A stretch of DNA of 64,000 bases from Dipteronia dyeriana (taxonomy: Eukaryota > Streptophyta > Magnoliopsida > Sapindales > Sapindaceae), in contig CM065297.1 of the NCBI GenBank assembly GCA_032871835.1, positions 93,331,052 to 93,395,051 on the forward strand, given 5' to 3'. The notes under the pieces are model-generated. The model saw only the letters and a list, made by a program, of their open reading frames with translations. It was not told the origin of the DNA and did not search any database. Below, one piece after another: positions 55,401 to 64,000 of this stretch. Position numbers and translations under genes: made by a program. The first letter of the stretch is position 1, and each line of letters starts with the position of its first letter.

Positions 55401-55849
55401 ATTTAAACTGTAAATTTTAATAGTTATTTGAGAAAGAAACTTACTGTATATCCTTTTGTGTCCTCTTGTGTTTGAGGTTGAAGCTTGAATGATGAACTTT
55501 GAGTTGTTTGAGGAATAAAGACTTAAAATTGCAGTTAGCGGCTAGGGTTTTTGTAATAGTATTTTGTATTGTCACTTTATGTTAAATAATGATAAATAAA
55601 TGTAAAGTTAAAGTTAATATATTTATATATATTTCTTTTTTTTTTAGATATATTTATTTTCTTTGAAACAACGTAGTTTAACTAAATATTATAAGCGAGG
55701 TGGGCGGGATGGGAAGTATAAAACCCATCACCGCCCCATACCTATTACGGGTTAGACTATCTATCCCCATCCCTACCCTATCCCCACTAAATTGAAACCC
55801 ATCCCCACCCTAAAAGTGCGGGGCCCCGTGGGTAATTTTGCCATCCCTA
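52431..55849 (-). mobile_element. hAT transposon with decayed BED-finger transposase
   Basis: The termini are TAGAGATGGCAATGGGGCGG and the inverse TAGGGATGGCAAAATTACCC (55830-55849), with an 8-bp duplication outside (7 of 8). Both subterminal regions are rich in CCCCACCCC/GGGGTGGGG words. The minus strand holds the transposase in the right order: BED finger, core, hATC dimerisation region. It lies inside a LINE. Several interruptions make it non-coding, but it is nearly full length. Confidence 0.88.
53125..55306 (-). pseudogene. hAT transposase (BED zinc finger, RNase H-like core, hATC)
   Basis: ORF 55306-55025 is the BED finger region (MLEHFVKKKINGVDYAIYNN, NGTKSLHDHFNRC), with a Tyr where the first Cys of the finger is usual. 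ORF 54916-54656 has core marks (FRRFMKTVQPLF, AITIDMWTSNQ, including the core Asp). ORF 54418-54173 has SIITVDNCTTNNVMI, the second Asp. ORF 53843-53316 has the middle domain (IMAVVTVLDPRYKMKLIEYY). An in-frame TGA then replaces a Trp in the WW pair before hATC (YPILHAIARYVL, STVASESEFSTSGR) to about 53125. The enzyme would have cut and joined hAT termini; this copy is dead. Confidence 0.88.
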
Positions 55850-55857
55850 ATTGGGTG

Positions 55858-57028
55858 TCTGGGACCTTCAATACCTCTGCCCCTATTGGCAATTGGCTAG
55901 ATTTTTGGGATGCTATAATTTGCAAGTCTTTTGCTAAAGAATCTTTAGAACATCTCCAATGTAAAAATGGTTTGCATATGAATTATTTTTGATATGACAA
56001 TAATATCCTATGTGGTATAAAAATGGATTTGATAGACGATTAACTTAAAATTTGCTCTCCAATGCTTCCGTTTAAAACACATATTGTTTTAATGATACGT
56101 CCAATTTTATTTACTATTTTCTTTTTTATTTTATTTTCTTACCAAAAATAGATGAAAAATTAATGTTAATCATGAATGTTTACTGAGTCAACCTAAAAAA
56201 GGGTTGTGTAGCATGCCGTCTGAAAATGGACAATTATGTTGGCAATGTCTAATATTATTTTTGTCAAATCAGCTTGAAGTTGAATATACAAAGTTAAATC
56301 GGAGAAAGATTTTTGAACGGGATGTCTATTAATCATTCATGCTTACACAGTAGATGCTCTTAGTTACTTGCTTTTCTTTTTTCTTTGTTATCTGGTCTTC
56401 CAGATGATACTGCCCCTAATCTGGTCCATTCAATTCAGCTTTTTAAATTCATTATTATGGCTACCGAAATGGATTGTTCAAGTTACATTTACTCTTCCAG
56501 TTAGCTGCAAGGTTTGATTAGGCTCCAAAAGTTTTTACTGTCATTTGTCGTGCGCCTCCTATTGATCGAGTCAAAGTGAACAAAGATGGTCTTCAACTTG
56601 TTGACTGCAACTGTGGCATTCTTGGGGGTTAAGCTTAGGCTTTGGATCTTCAGTCCTCAATTTTTTTGTAGTGTTTCTGTCTTTCATCGTCGCTATTGAG
56701 ATTACTTACATCGAATGAGATTCTATGCCTGTTGTGTAATGTTTTGCAAACTCTTCCTCTTTGCCTCCTTGGTATCCTCGTTCCCGTTGGCTGAACTGTC
56801 TCCCTCGACGGTAACAAATGCAGCTTTCCGTTACTCATATCTATAGAGAAGCTAGGAAACCAGGTGGTAGACATGATTGCTAATATTGGTTTTTTATCCT
56901 TCAGAGATTGAAAAAGATCTCGTTCACAATGCTTGTGGTGTCCCACGATTTCGTTTTGTTAATTAACTTTTTTTTGCTAATGGACTTCTTCTGTTTCCCT
57001 TGATTTGTTTTTTTCTTTTTGATAAAAA
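55858..57028 (+). mobile_element. L1-type LINE ORF2 fragment, part 2, RNase H and 3' end
   Basis: Resumes the LINE reading (APIGNWLDFWDAIICKSFAKES) and, after a MITE, continues VTCFSFFFVIWSS. A diverged RNase H follows (VKVNKDGLQLVDCNCGILGG near 56575, and THIYREARKPGGRHDC-type sequence near 56835-56885, where the alternative frame reads VTHIYRE). The 3' end is a T-rich UTR and a short A run (GATAAAAAAATG near 57021-57032). No RT is left. Confidence 0.7.
55948..56359. mobile_element. Harbinger/Tourist-type MITE, 412 bp
   Basis: Inserted between TTA duplications at 55945-55947 and 56360-56362. The ends are GAACATCTCCAATGTAAA and the inverse GAGCATCTACTGTGTAAGC. Removing it together with one TTA restores an uninterrupted LINE reading (FAKESL-VTCFSF). 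The interior is AT-rich and noncoding. Confidence 0.8.
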
Positions 57029-57140
57029 AATGTACAAAATCATAAACTCAATGACTTTTATTTCCAAGCAAACAATTTGTGCATCTCTAAAGCGTTTGGC
57101 AAACATTATCGCTATTAAATTCCCGTGGTTTCAATTCACC

Positions 57141-57312
57141 CAATTCTACTACCAAATTATAATTAATTAAAAAACAATTAGCAATTCATTTCGAAAATTA
57201 ATCACGAGAAGAATATACAAATTGCAAGAGAAAGAAATATTATTGAGCGAGAAAAGCAAGCGTCAAACATGAAGCAGCATTTCCATTTTGAAAGAAAAGC
57301 ATTTTTAATAGA
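57141..57312. repeat. Direct repeat unit 1 near the pectinesterase fragments
   Basis: CAATTCTACTACC onward matches 57716-57880 at a 575-bp distance, including TTATAATTAATTAAAAAACA and CATTTCCATTTTGAAAG. Confidence 0.8.
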
Positions 57313-57544
57313 AAATCAAACGTGCATAATGTCTAGCATTACTGCATTAGAGTCTACGGAAAAAAATTATAAAATGAAAAGAAACATGATCTGCAGAATT
57401 TAAACATGTTCTGTTGTGATCTCTCCGATATGTAGATATTGCCTCTGTCATCCCTTCCTATCATCATTGTATCATCAACATATCTGTAATCGATAAATCA
57501 AGGATTCTCTACTCTACGTTCACTGCCCTTTCCAATTTCATTCA

Positions 57545-57680
57545 TTCAATCTTTTTGAAATTTACGGACGATTATAATGGAATCCTACTTAGATGGATTT
57601 ATTGATCATGAAGGTCGGATGAAAATTCTGATCTAACTGCATTGTGCTACGCTAAATACAAGGAGTGAAATGGCAGGGTA
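57545..57680 (+). pseudogene. Pectin methylesterase fragment 1
   Basis: A short plus-strand reading, IIMESYLDGFIDHEGRMK, matches the segment of plant pectin methylesterases after the conserved LGRPWK box (RTVVM-S-LDD-I-type). Only this exon-internal piece remains; stops follow. Confidence 0.65.
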
Positions 57681-57715
57681 AAAAACAAGTAGTGAGCGAG
57701 AAACAGAACCATCAA

Positions 57716-57880
57716 CAATTCTACTACCAATTATAATTAATTAAAAAACAAGTAGCAATTCATTTCGATAATTAACCACTAGAAGAAGAAAAGCAAACTC
57801 CATTAAAACACGACACAAATTCAGTACTGTTTGAAGCAGCGGTTCCATTTTGAAAGAACGGCAAATTAAAGCAGAGAAAA
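57716..57880. repeat. Direct repeat unit 2 near the pectinesterase fragments
   Basis: Second copy of 57141-57312. Confidence 0.8.
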
Positions 57881-57984
57881 AATAATTGCTTTTGTGTCAC
57901 TAATGGAAATTTATTTCATAAATAAATAGCAAATAAAATATATCACACATAACTTTAGTCTTTGGAAATTACTCTAATTTGCGT

Positions 57985-58455
57985 TTCCCAAACACAACCC
58001 GATGAGTCCACTTACAGATATAAGGCACGTCAAGCTGGAAACCACTCGCTGCCATTGATGAATTTATCAACCGCGAACTGTCGAACATCATTAGAATTAT
58101 TCAGGATGTGATACCCAGGTCATTTCACTATACCTTTAGTAGATGCTTATTGCCCACGACTCTTGTATTCAGTGTAGTACAATGCAATTAGACCAGACTT
58201 GTCATCAAATTTCATCTGACCTTAACCATCAATAAATCCATCTAAATAGGATTCCATGAAAGGTTCTTTCATGGCCTTCCTACATAAGTTTTGACATCGA
58301 TCAGGTGTTCGAATGATAGTGCAATTGTGGATTACAATTGCAGTATCAGATGTATCACTTTCTCTTACCTCAACATTAATCACTTTTTTATGCCCTTCAC
58401 TTGGTAATTTAATATGAATTATCGAATTTTAAAGTACAGTAGATGCATCACCAAA
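57985..58455 (-). pseudogene. Pectin methylesterase fragment 2 (minus strand)
   Basis: The minus strand reads IIHIKLPSEGHKKVINVEVR, DTAIVIHNCTIIRTPD, MESYLDGFIDG, then GYHILNNSNDVRQFAVDKFI and NGSEWFPA, the C-terminal half of a plant pectin methylesterase. The conserved G-R-x-W-K region is damaged. Frameshifts and stops are present. It mirrors fragment 3, with a spacer of only about 50 bp. Confidence 0.8.
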
Positions 58456-58479
58456 AGTCAAAACAATTTTTTCTCCAAG

Positions 58480-58985
58480 TGTCTATTATTTATATATATA
58501 TATATGGTACTATTGACTTTATTTTTGGTGATGCACAACAAAATTCGATTATTCATGTTAGATTACCAAGTGAAGGACACAGAAATATGATTAATGATGA
58601 GGGAAGACAAAGTGATACGCCTAATACTGCAATTGTGATCCACAGTTGCACTATCATTCCAACACCTAATATTGCAAACAGCCCTAATGTTAAAACTTAT
58701 ATAGGAAGGCTATGGAAGAAATTTTCACGGAAGATTATAATGGAATCCTGCTTAGATGAAATTTGATAACAATTCTGATCTAACTGTATTGTACTAGGCT
58801 AAATACAAGAATCATGGACAAGGTGCATCCACTAAAGGCACAGTGAAATGGTCAGGGTATCACATCCTGAACAATTCTAATAATGTTCAACATTTCATGG
58901 TTGGTAAATTCATCAATGGTAGCATGTGGCTTCCATTATTAGACGTGTCTTTATATTGGTGGACTCATATTGGACAGTGTTTAGA
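58480..58985 (+). pseudogene. Pectin methylesterase fragment 3 (plus strand)
   Basis: GTIDFIFGDAQQ is the conserved G-x-D-F-I-F-G box holding a catalytic Asp. SDTPNTAIVIHSCTI, TYIGRLWKKFSRKIIMESCL (the L-G-R-P-W-K box with Pro changed to Leu) and, after a stop at 58764-58766, GASTKGTVKWSGYHILNNSN and FINGSMWLP follow. That gives the last domain of a plant pectin methylesterase, which de-esterifies cell-wall pectin. N-terminal exons are absent. Confidence 0.85.
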
Positions 58986-58989
58986 AACA

Positions 58990-59307
58990 GCAGATTAGAG
59001 TAATTTCCATAGTTATTTATTTCTAAAGATTAAAGTAATCTGTGATATATTTTATTTGCTATTTATTTATGAAATAAATGTGTGATATATTTCATTTACC
59101 TTTCAAACAATTTCTACAATATATATATTGGTTTTTTTACCACTACGCACTAATATAAGTTATATCAGTACGTTGTATGTGGATCATTGATTATAGAAAA
59201 GTTTTGACAAATACATACACTTTGAGTCAAAGTATGTAAATCTAATGGTGTTTATCCAACGCGAGTTATATCAGTGCGTATATATATGGGCGAAAACCAT
59301 GAATAGC
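58990..59307. other. Intergenic AT-rich DNA
   Basis: A repeated GAGTTATATCAGTGCGTATA / AAGTTATATCAGTACGTTGT word occurs at about 59156-59180 and 59262-59282. Otherwise no feature is seen. Confidence 0.5.
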
Positions 59308-60290
59308 CTTAAAATTAAGGGAGTATTCAAAAATGTCATTTCTCAATAATTTCACTATTTTTATCCAAGAGAAATATTTTTTGGACAAAATTATCCTTAG
59401 TGGATTTATGACATGTTAAAGAAAGATTTTTCTTTTATCATCTTCATCTATCTCCATTGATGGAAGTTTAACAAATTAGAGGTATGTGATGGAGGGTTTT
59501 TCGACATTTACCGATGGAGGTTAGTTCGACCTCCATCAATGAAGGTCTGCGAACAAACCAACATTGAGACCTCCATTGATGGAGGTTTGTTCGAACTCCA
59601 TCTAATTTTTTTTTCCAGATCTTCAAATGGAGATCTATTTTTAGAAACGTTACACGATGAAATATCAATATTATTTCACGATGAAATATCAACATCTGTG
59701 AAAAAACCACCATTGACAGAGGTCTTGATTTTTTTTTTCCAGATCTTCAAATGGAGATTTGTTTACAGAAACTTTACACGATGAAATATCAAATTTATTA
59801 CACGATGAAATATCAGCATCGTGTAATGTTGTTAATATCTCATCATGTAATCATACTAATATTTTATTGTGTAAAGTTTCTAGAAACATTTTTAAATAAA
59901 TTTTGAGTGGAAAAACGATATCAAAATTTTACCCATAATATTCCGTTTGAATCGTTTCAGATATGAAAACAATATTTCGAATATAGAAAATTGCAGAGAG
60001 AGAAACACAAATGAACGAGAGAAACAAGAAAAATCTATGAAGAGAGAGAAAGTGTCAATGGAGATTCAAGTTATTAAAATTGATAAATGTAAAAATTTAA
60101 AATTGGTGAGGGAGAAAACTTGAAAGAGAGAAAAAAAAAGTAATTGAAGATGAGGATATGGAAGTCAACAAAAGAGTTTTAAAGGGTATTTCCGTCAAAC
60201 CACTCATAAATATGGATAAAAACAGTTAATTTATTGAGAATGGATAAATGTGAACAATACCATAATTTTTTTGGATAAATAATAGAATTT

Positions 60291-60295
<5 letters not shown>
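59308..60295. mobile_element. Imperfect long-inverted-repeat element
   Basis: The left arm (about 59308-59380, ATTTCTCAATAATTTCACTATTTTTATCC) matches the inverse of the right arm (about 60190-60290, CATTCTCAATAAATTAACTGTTTTTATCC). No coding capacity; no target duplication could be assigned because TA repeats flank the ends. The interior has a 124-bp tandem duplication starting near 59615 and 59739 (CCAGATCTTCAAATGGAGAT) and CACGATGAAATATCA repeated six times or so between 59650 and 59830. Confidence 0.55.
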
Positions 60296-60321
<26 letters not shown>

Positions 60322-60325
60322 GAAA
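60290..60325. repeat. (TC)n(TA)n microsatellite
   Basis: TCTCTC... followed by TATATA... at the right edge of the inverted-repeat element. Confidence 0.9.
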
Positions 60326-60519
60326 TAGCACAAATAACCCTATAATTAGTGGATGTTCTATTTTTAGCTAAGATTATTGTTTTGATTATTTGCATCAATC
60401 TTTTTCCTAAACCGACAAATTTACCCCAACTTTAGATTACTTTTATTTTTTAAAACTAATTTCCAAAAAAAACAAACAAAAAAAAAAGGAAGAATAATTT
60501 TTTTTCGAATTTTATTTCC

Positions 60520-61010
60520 TAATTATAGACCTCGACCTCCATGGAGGTCGCAACCTCCATCGGAGAGCTCATAAAAACAAAAAAAAAAATTGGTATGAAG
60601 AAGAAAAAGAAGGGAAAAAAAATCTGACTTGTTTACTTTTTTTTGGGACTAAACACGCTAGGGTTAAAAAAAAGTATATTTAACCCTAGAGTGTTTAATC
60701 TGAATTTTTTAAAATATAGACCATGACCAGTCGTCTTCCATTGGAGGGCTCACAAAAAAAAATCCAAAAAAAATTGGGTAGAAGAAGAAAAGGAAGGAAA
60801 AAAAATCATGAGTGTTTAATTTTGTTGGGATTAAACAGGTAGGGTTTTTTATTGGAATTAAACATGTTTTTTGATGGGATTAAACATGTGTTAAGGTTTT
60901 TATTATTAGAATTAAACATGCTAGGAAGTTTTTTGTTATGATTAAACACGCTAGAGTTTTTGTTGTTGAAAATAAACATGTTAAAGAGTTTTTTTTTTCT
61001 TTTTTGGAAA
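60520..61010. repeat. Tandem duplication (about 205 bp) and ATTAAACATG minisatellite
   Basis: The stretch from AGACCTCGACCTCCAT (60527) is repeated in diverged form from AGACCATGACCAGTCG (about 60717). A degenerate 30-35 bp repeat with ATTAAACATG and GTTTTTT then occurs about six times between 60830 and 60990. Confidence 0.65.
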
Positions 61011-61384
61011 CTCACCTAATTTCTCATATAGATTAAATACACTAAGGTTTTACCCTGTTTAATCCCCAAAAATAACGTGTTTATTTAAAAAAAAAGCTAG
61101 ATTGAACATACAGTTTAATTTTCATTTTTGAGTTAAAAAAGTATTTTTATTCAAAAAACCATTAAGGGTATTTCCGTTCAAAAGTGGATTGTTTACGAAA
61201 AACAATCAAATCACTAATGTCGGCTAAATATAAGAACACCACTAATTTCATGGATAGTTGTGGATTTTATCCTATGTGTGTGATGTATGTTCTGTTCTAT
61301 ATATATACATTACCTGTTCAATCAAGGAATCTCTACCCTACATTATTCACTGCCCTTTCAAATATCAAGCTTCAATCAGTAAAA

Positions 61385-62505
61385 TTATAATTTTAAAGGA
61401 TACGAAATCTCGAACCATGCCTCCCGCTTATACATTCTCAGAACAAGATCATAATTTTTTCGGAACATATTCATCGCCTGTTATATTCTCCCAAACAAAA
61501 AACAAATCAATTTTAGCCAAATATATCAATACATAGTACCAACTTCAACTTTCCATTACAACACAAAATTTCAGTTCTAGGAATCAATTTTTCGGAATTT
61601 GACATACCTGTTCTGGATAGATCATCGAATTTTCATAAGATAAGTCAACTCTCTGCAAGAATTCCGAAAAAAACAAAAAAAAAACCAAAACAAAAGCAAC
61701 ACTCAAACACAATATGTGAATTGTTATGAATAAGTTATTGCACAAATTCTCTGAATTGTAGTTTGAGTATTTAATTACTGATTTTGTTGCAATCTTGAAG
61801 GAGGCTTCAATAATCAGCTTTCCTTTCAGAAAATTCAATCCTCGAAAACCAAACACTGTCGAATTCATTGTTTTACCCTTCTTCCGGAAAAAAAAAATCA
61901 GACAATTTTACGATAAATTTAGAAAGAAAAAAAAAAGGTTGTATGCTGAAATAATATTATACCTTAGCAATATCGATAGTCTGGAAAATATCTCCCAGGC
62001 TGAGAAAATATTTCAATCCTATTTTCGTTTTCATTGCAATTGAAGTGTAAACCAGCTTCCAGCATCCATCCACCTACCAGTTACAGAAAATATAATAATT
62101 GTTTTCACCTCAATAAATCACTTAAAATTCTAAAGTTACCTTCTTTAGGTCTGAAGTAGGATGTGGAGTTGGATTCTGAGACTCTAGCAACTTCACCAGA
62201 TCATCAATCTCAGATTTCTTCGCAGACGGTACACCAAAAATCCCTCTATCGATTCCATTGACTGCCTGATAGAAGTCTGTTTTGATCTGGTCTAGGCCAT
62301 GGCCGTGTTCAGCAGCAGCCTTGGTGATGTGAATGTGTCTGAACCACTCACCAATTCTTATGCTTTTGGTTTCCGGATACGAAGAGGAAGCTAATGGGGC
62401 TAAATATCTTTGAGTTTTGATCGATAATGTGATTCTGGGTATTGATGGAAACACTTGAGAAGCTTGGATTGCTGTCTTGACAACGTTAGTGTCCATTAAA
62501 GCCAA
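61385..62505 (-). CDS. FBN5: Plastid fibrillin (PAP/fibrillin family, FBN5/PAP7-type), five exons
   Basis: A plastid lipid-associated lipocalin-like protein, imported into chloroplasts; FBN5-type members are linked to plastoquinone supply. Minus-strand exons are 62505-62140, 62073-61963, 61880-61779, 61652-61608 and 61477-61385. All introns are GT-AG and all junctions keep the frame, giving 238 residues. Exon 3 could also start at 61877. An N-terminal region of about 60 residues, Ser/Thr/Arg-rich and poor in acid, fits a transit peptide. GIDRGIFGVPSAKKSEIDDLVKLLES leads the PAP domain, followed by DGCWKLVYTSIA, FGFRGLNFLKGKLIIEASFK and FRKNYDLVLRMY. The protein stops at ISYPLKL, about 30 residues short of the family norm, losing the last strand. 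Expression of a working protein is therefore uncertain. Confidence 0.85.
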
Positions 62506-64000
62506 TCTCAGAAATTAAAACAACTTAGATTTCAAAACACTATTATCAGAATATTAATAAAGATGAAAGCGAAAAAGTAAACAAATTCAAATATAGAAAT
62601 ACAAGTTTCCGTGTTATTACAGGATTTCAACTCCTTAAAAGGAGTCTAATTATTTCCTCTTTAAACAAGAAGACCTCATAAAACACTGATTTTAATTTGG
62701 TCCAAACTCTTATTAACATTATATTTCCTTTTCCTGTCAGAATTTTTATTTCCTTCTCCGATTTGGATTTAGAAACAATTTATATTTATATAAGTAAGTA
62801 TACATGATATGTATTGTATATTCATTCTTCAACTGAACAACCATGCTCTGGCTTTCAAGTAGCCATGGTAACAAATTGATAAGTATTTTCTGGTAGAACA
62901 GTAGAAGAAGAAATTAAGAAGGAAGAAGTGAGAAACAAATAAGCCAGGCAACAAGCTATACAGTTAAGCAATGCAAACTAACAAATACAACTCAAGAAAT
63001 CTTGGAAATAATGGGTAAGGCTTTACTGATGCCAACAAATAACAATTAACTTATTACTTATTCAGCCTAGTAACTGAAGTAACCGACTCCACTAAGGCAT
63101 CACTAATGACAACAATTAACAACTAACTTATGGTAGGCAAGATTGATGATATTTCGGTCAGCGTTGCGAAAATTATATGACCCTTTATTTTTATTTTTTT
63201 ATTATTTCTATGCAAAGAAATTATTTGTAAACCAATTAATCATATCAATATAAGGAGATTAATCATATCAATATAAGTAGCTCAATATAAGATGGTTTTT
63301 GCCTGATCTTGTGTATATGCAAATTAAAGGATATCAAGTTCTAGTGTATTATTTCTCAATGAAAACTAATAATATCATATTAGAGAGCATAACATTGGCA
63401 TAGATAGTTTACGGTCATACTACAAGTTTGTGTGTGCAAACTATTAAAAAGGCATATATATCTTAAAAAAGAATATATATCTTTTAAAAAGCATCATAAT
63501 ATTTCACTTACTAATTTGATTAAATCAATTTATATCCGTTTTTTTAAAGTTAACTTTCTTCAGTTTCATGATCCAAATTTGTGTGTGTGAGGTTGTAGCT
63601 TGATCATGACCTAGCAGAGGAGTGGTTTTACACTGACATCATCGTACGAGAGGCACCTTCCTTGATTGAAGTGATTCGTTGATATTCCTAATCTCTATCT
63701 CTCTTGTAATCTATAACTTAACAATTAGTTTTTATGATACATGTAATAAGAATTGTTATATTTATATATAGGGCTCGAAAAATTAGACGCACTATTTGGA
63801 GGGTGGACAGGGGAGGGGAGGGGAGTGTTGTGCAAATATCACCACTTTACTAATGTATGTTTAAAAGACACCATTTAACGTGATCAGATAAAAATATCCC
63901 GAATAATTGAAACAGAGAGAAATTTGTCGTTTTCTAATTCAGAGAAAAGCAAGAGTGAAACAGACGGGAAGCTAATCGACGACAAAGTGACAAACATCTA
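62506..64000. other. Intergenic DNA upstream of the fibrillin gene
   Basis: The first few hundred bases are the fibrillin promoter side; a TATA-like TATATAAATATAAA (minus strand) lies near 62784-62798, about 280 bp from the ATG. The remainder is AT-rich, with a small duplication AATCATATCAATATAAG at about 63238-63275. A G-rich run (GGGGAGGGGAGGGGAG) is at about 63809-63825. No gene is recognised to the window end. Confidence 0.5.

Noticed and set aside
61184..61536. Plus-strand ORFs near the fibrillin 3' end
   Set aside because: They overlap the last fibrillin exon on the other strand and have no recognisable domain.
1..64000. CRISPR arrays, bacterial operons, organellar insertions or rRNA genes
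   Set aside because: No short direct repeats with unique spacers, no plastid or mitochondrial gene sequence and no rRNA were seen.

Overview
The window is nuclear DNA of a flowering plant, probably a eudicot. The evidence is intron-containing plant gene families (an amino acid permease and a plastid fibrillin), AT-rich intergenic DNA, and dense nesting of plant retrotransposons, DNA transposons and an endogenous caulimovirid. There are no operons, Shine-Dalgarno sites or CRISPR arrays. I do not commit to a species.

Layout, left to right. (1) 1-690: AT-rich DNA with GC-rich inverted motifs. (2) About 690-2608 and 10210-11066: the two halves of a decayed Ty1/copia element (+), split by a Ty3/gypsy Tat-lineage element (about 2610-10209). 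That element keeps gag and protease (+), has lost RT, RNase H and integrase, carries a 91-bp tandem array and has a spliced, coiled-coil ORF on the opposite strand. (3) 11324-12060: 3' end of an L1-type LINE (-). (4) 12157-13263: a DNA transposon with 30-bp inverted termini and many ACATCGGT-type motifs. (5) 13534-13757: a MITE. (6) About 13950-15376 and 26127-26760: a LINE ORF1 remnant (+), split by a solo LTR (15377-26126), which is itself split by a second Tat element (16320-25240, GTTTT target duplication, gag-pol on -, extra ORF on +).

(7) 27850-30367: an intact seven-exon amino acid permease (AAP) gene (+), 484 residues, the best supported host gene. (8) 30660-32454: a Mutator-like element with long inverted repeats and a perfect 9-bp target duplication; its GC-richer core could be captured sequence. 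(9) 32830-45885: an endogenous pararetrovirus array. A greater-than-unit-length minus-strand tandem is joined head-to-head to a truncated plus-strand copy. The copies share disabling lesions, and the right end stops 5 bases before the virus's own primer-binding site. (10) About 46080-47219: a broken Myb/SANT-like, NAM-C-like gene (-), probably a Harbinger accessory gene.

(11) 48459-52118: a small hAT element (8-bp target duplication) holding a complete short non-autonomous LTR element (49183-52065, CGTTA duplication, tRNA-iMet primer site). (12) About 52270-57028: an L1 LINE 3' part (+), interrupted by an hAT transposon with a decayed transposase (52431-55849) and by a Harbinger-type MITE (55948-56359, TTA duplication). 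(13) 57141-58985: a cluster of pectin methylesterase fragments, two of them in inverted orientation. (14) 59308-61150: inverted-repeat and tandem-repeat DNA. (15) 61385-62505: a five-exon plastid fibrillin (FBN5/PAP7-type) gene (-), 238 residues, with a short C-terminus. (16) 62510-64000: intergenic.

The two live-looking genes are unrelated: a plasma-membrane amino acid importer and a plastid lipid-associated protein. Most of the rest is layered insertions. For the LTR elements, hAT elements, MITE and Mutator-like element, exact target duplications and resumption of the interrupted reading frames give the order of events.
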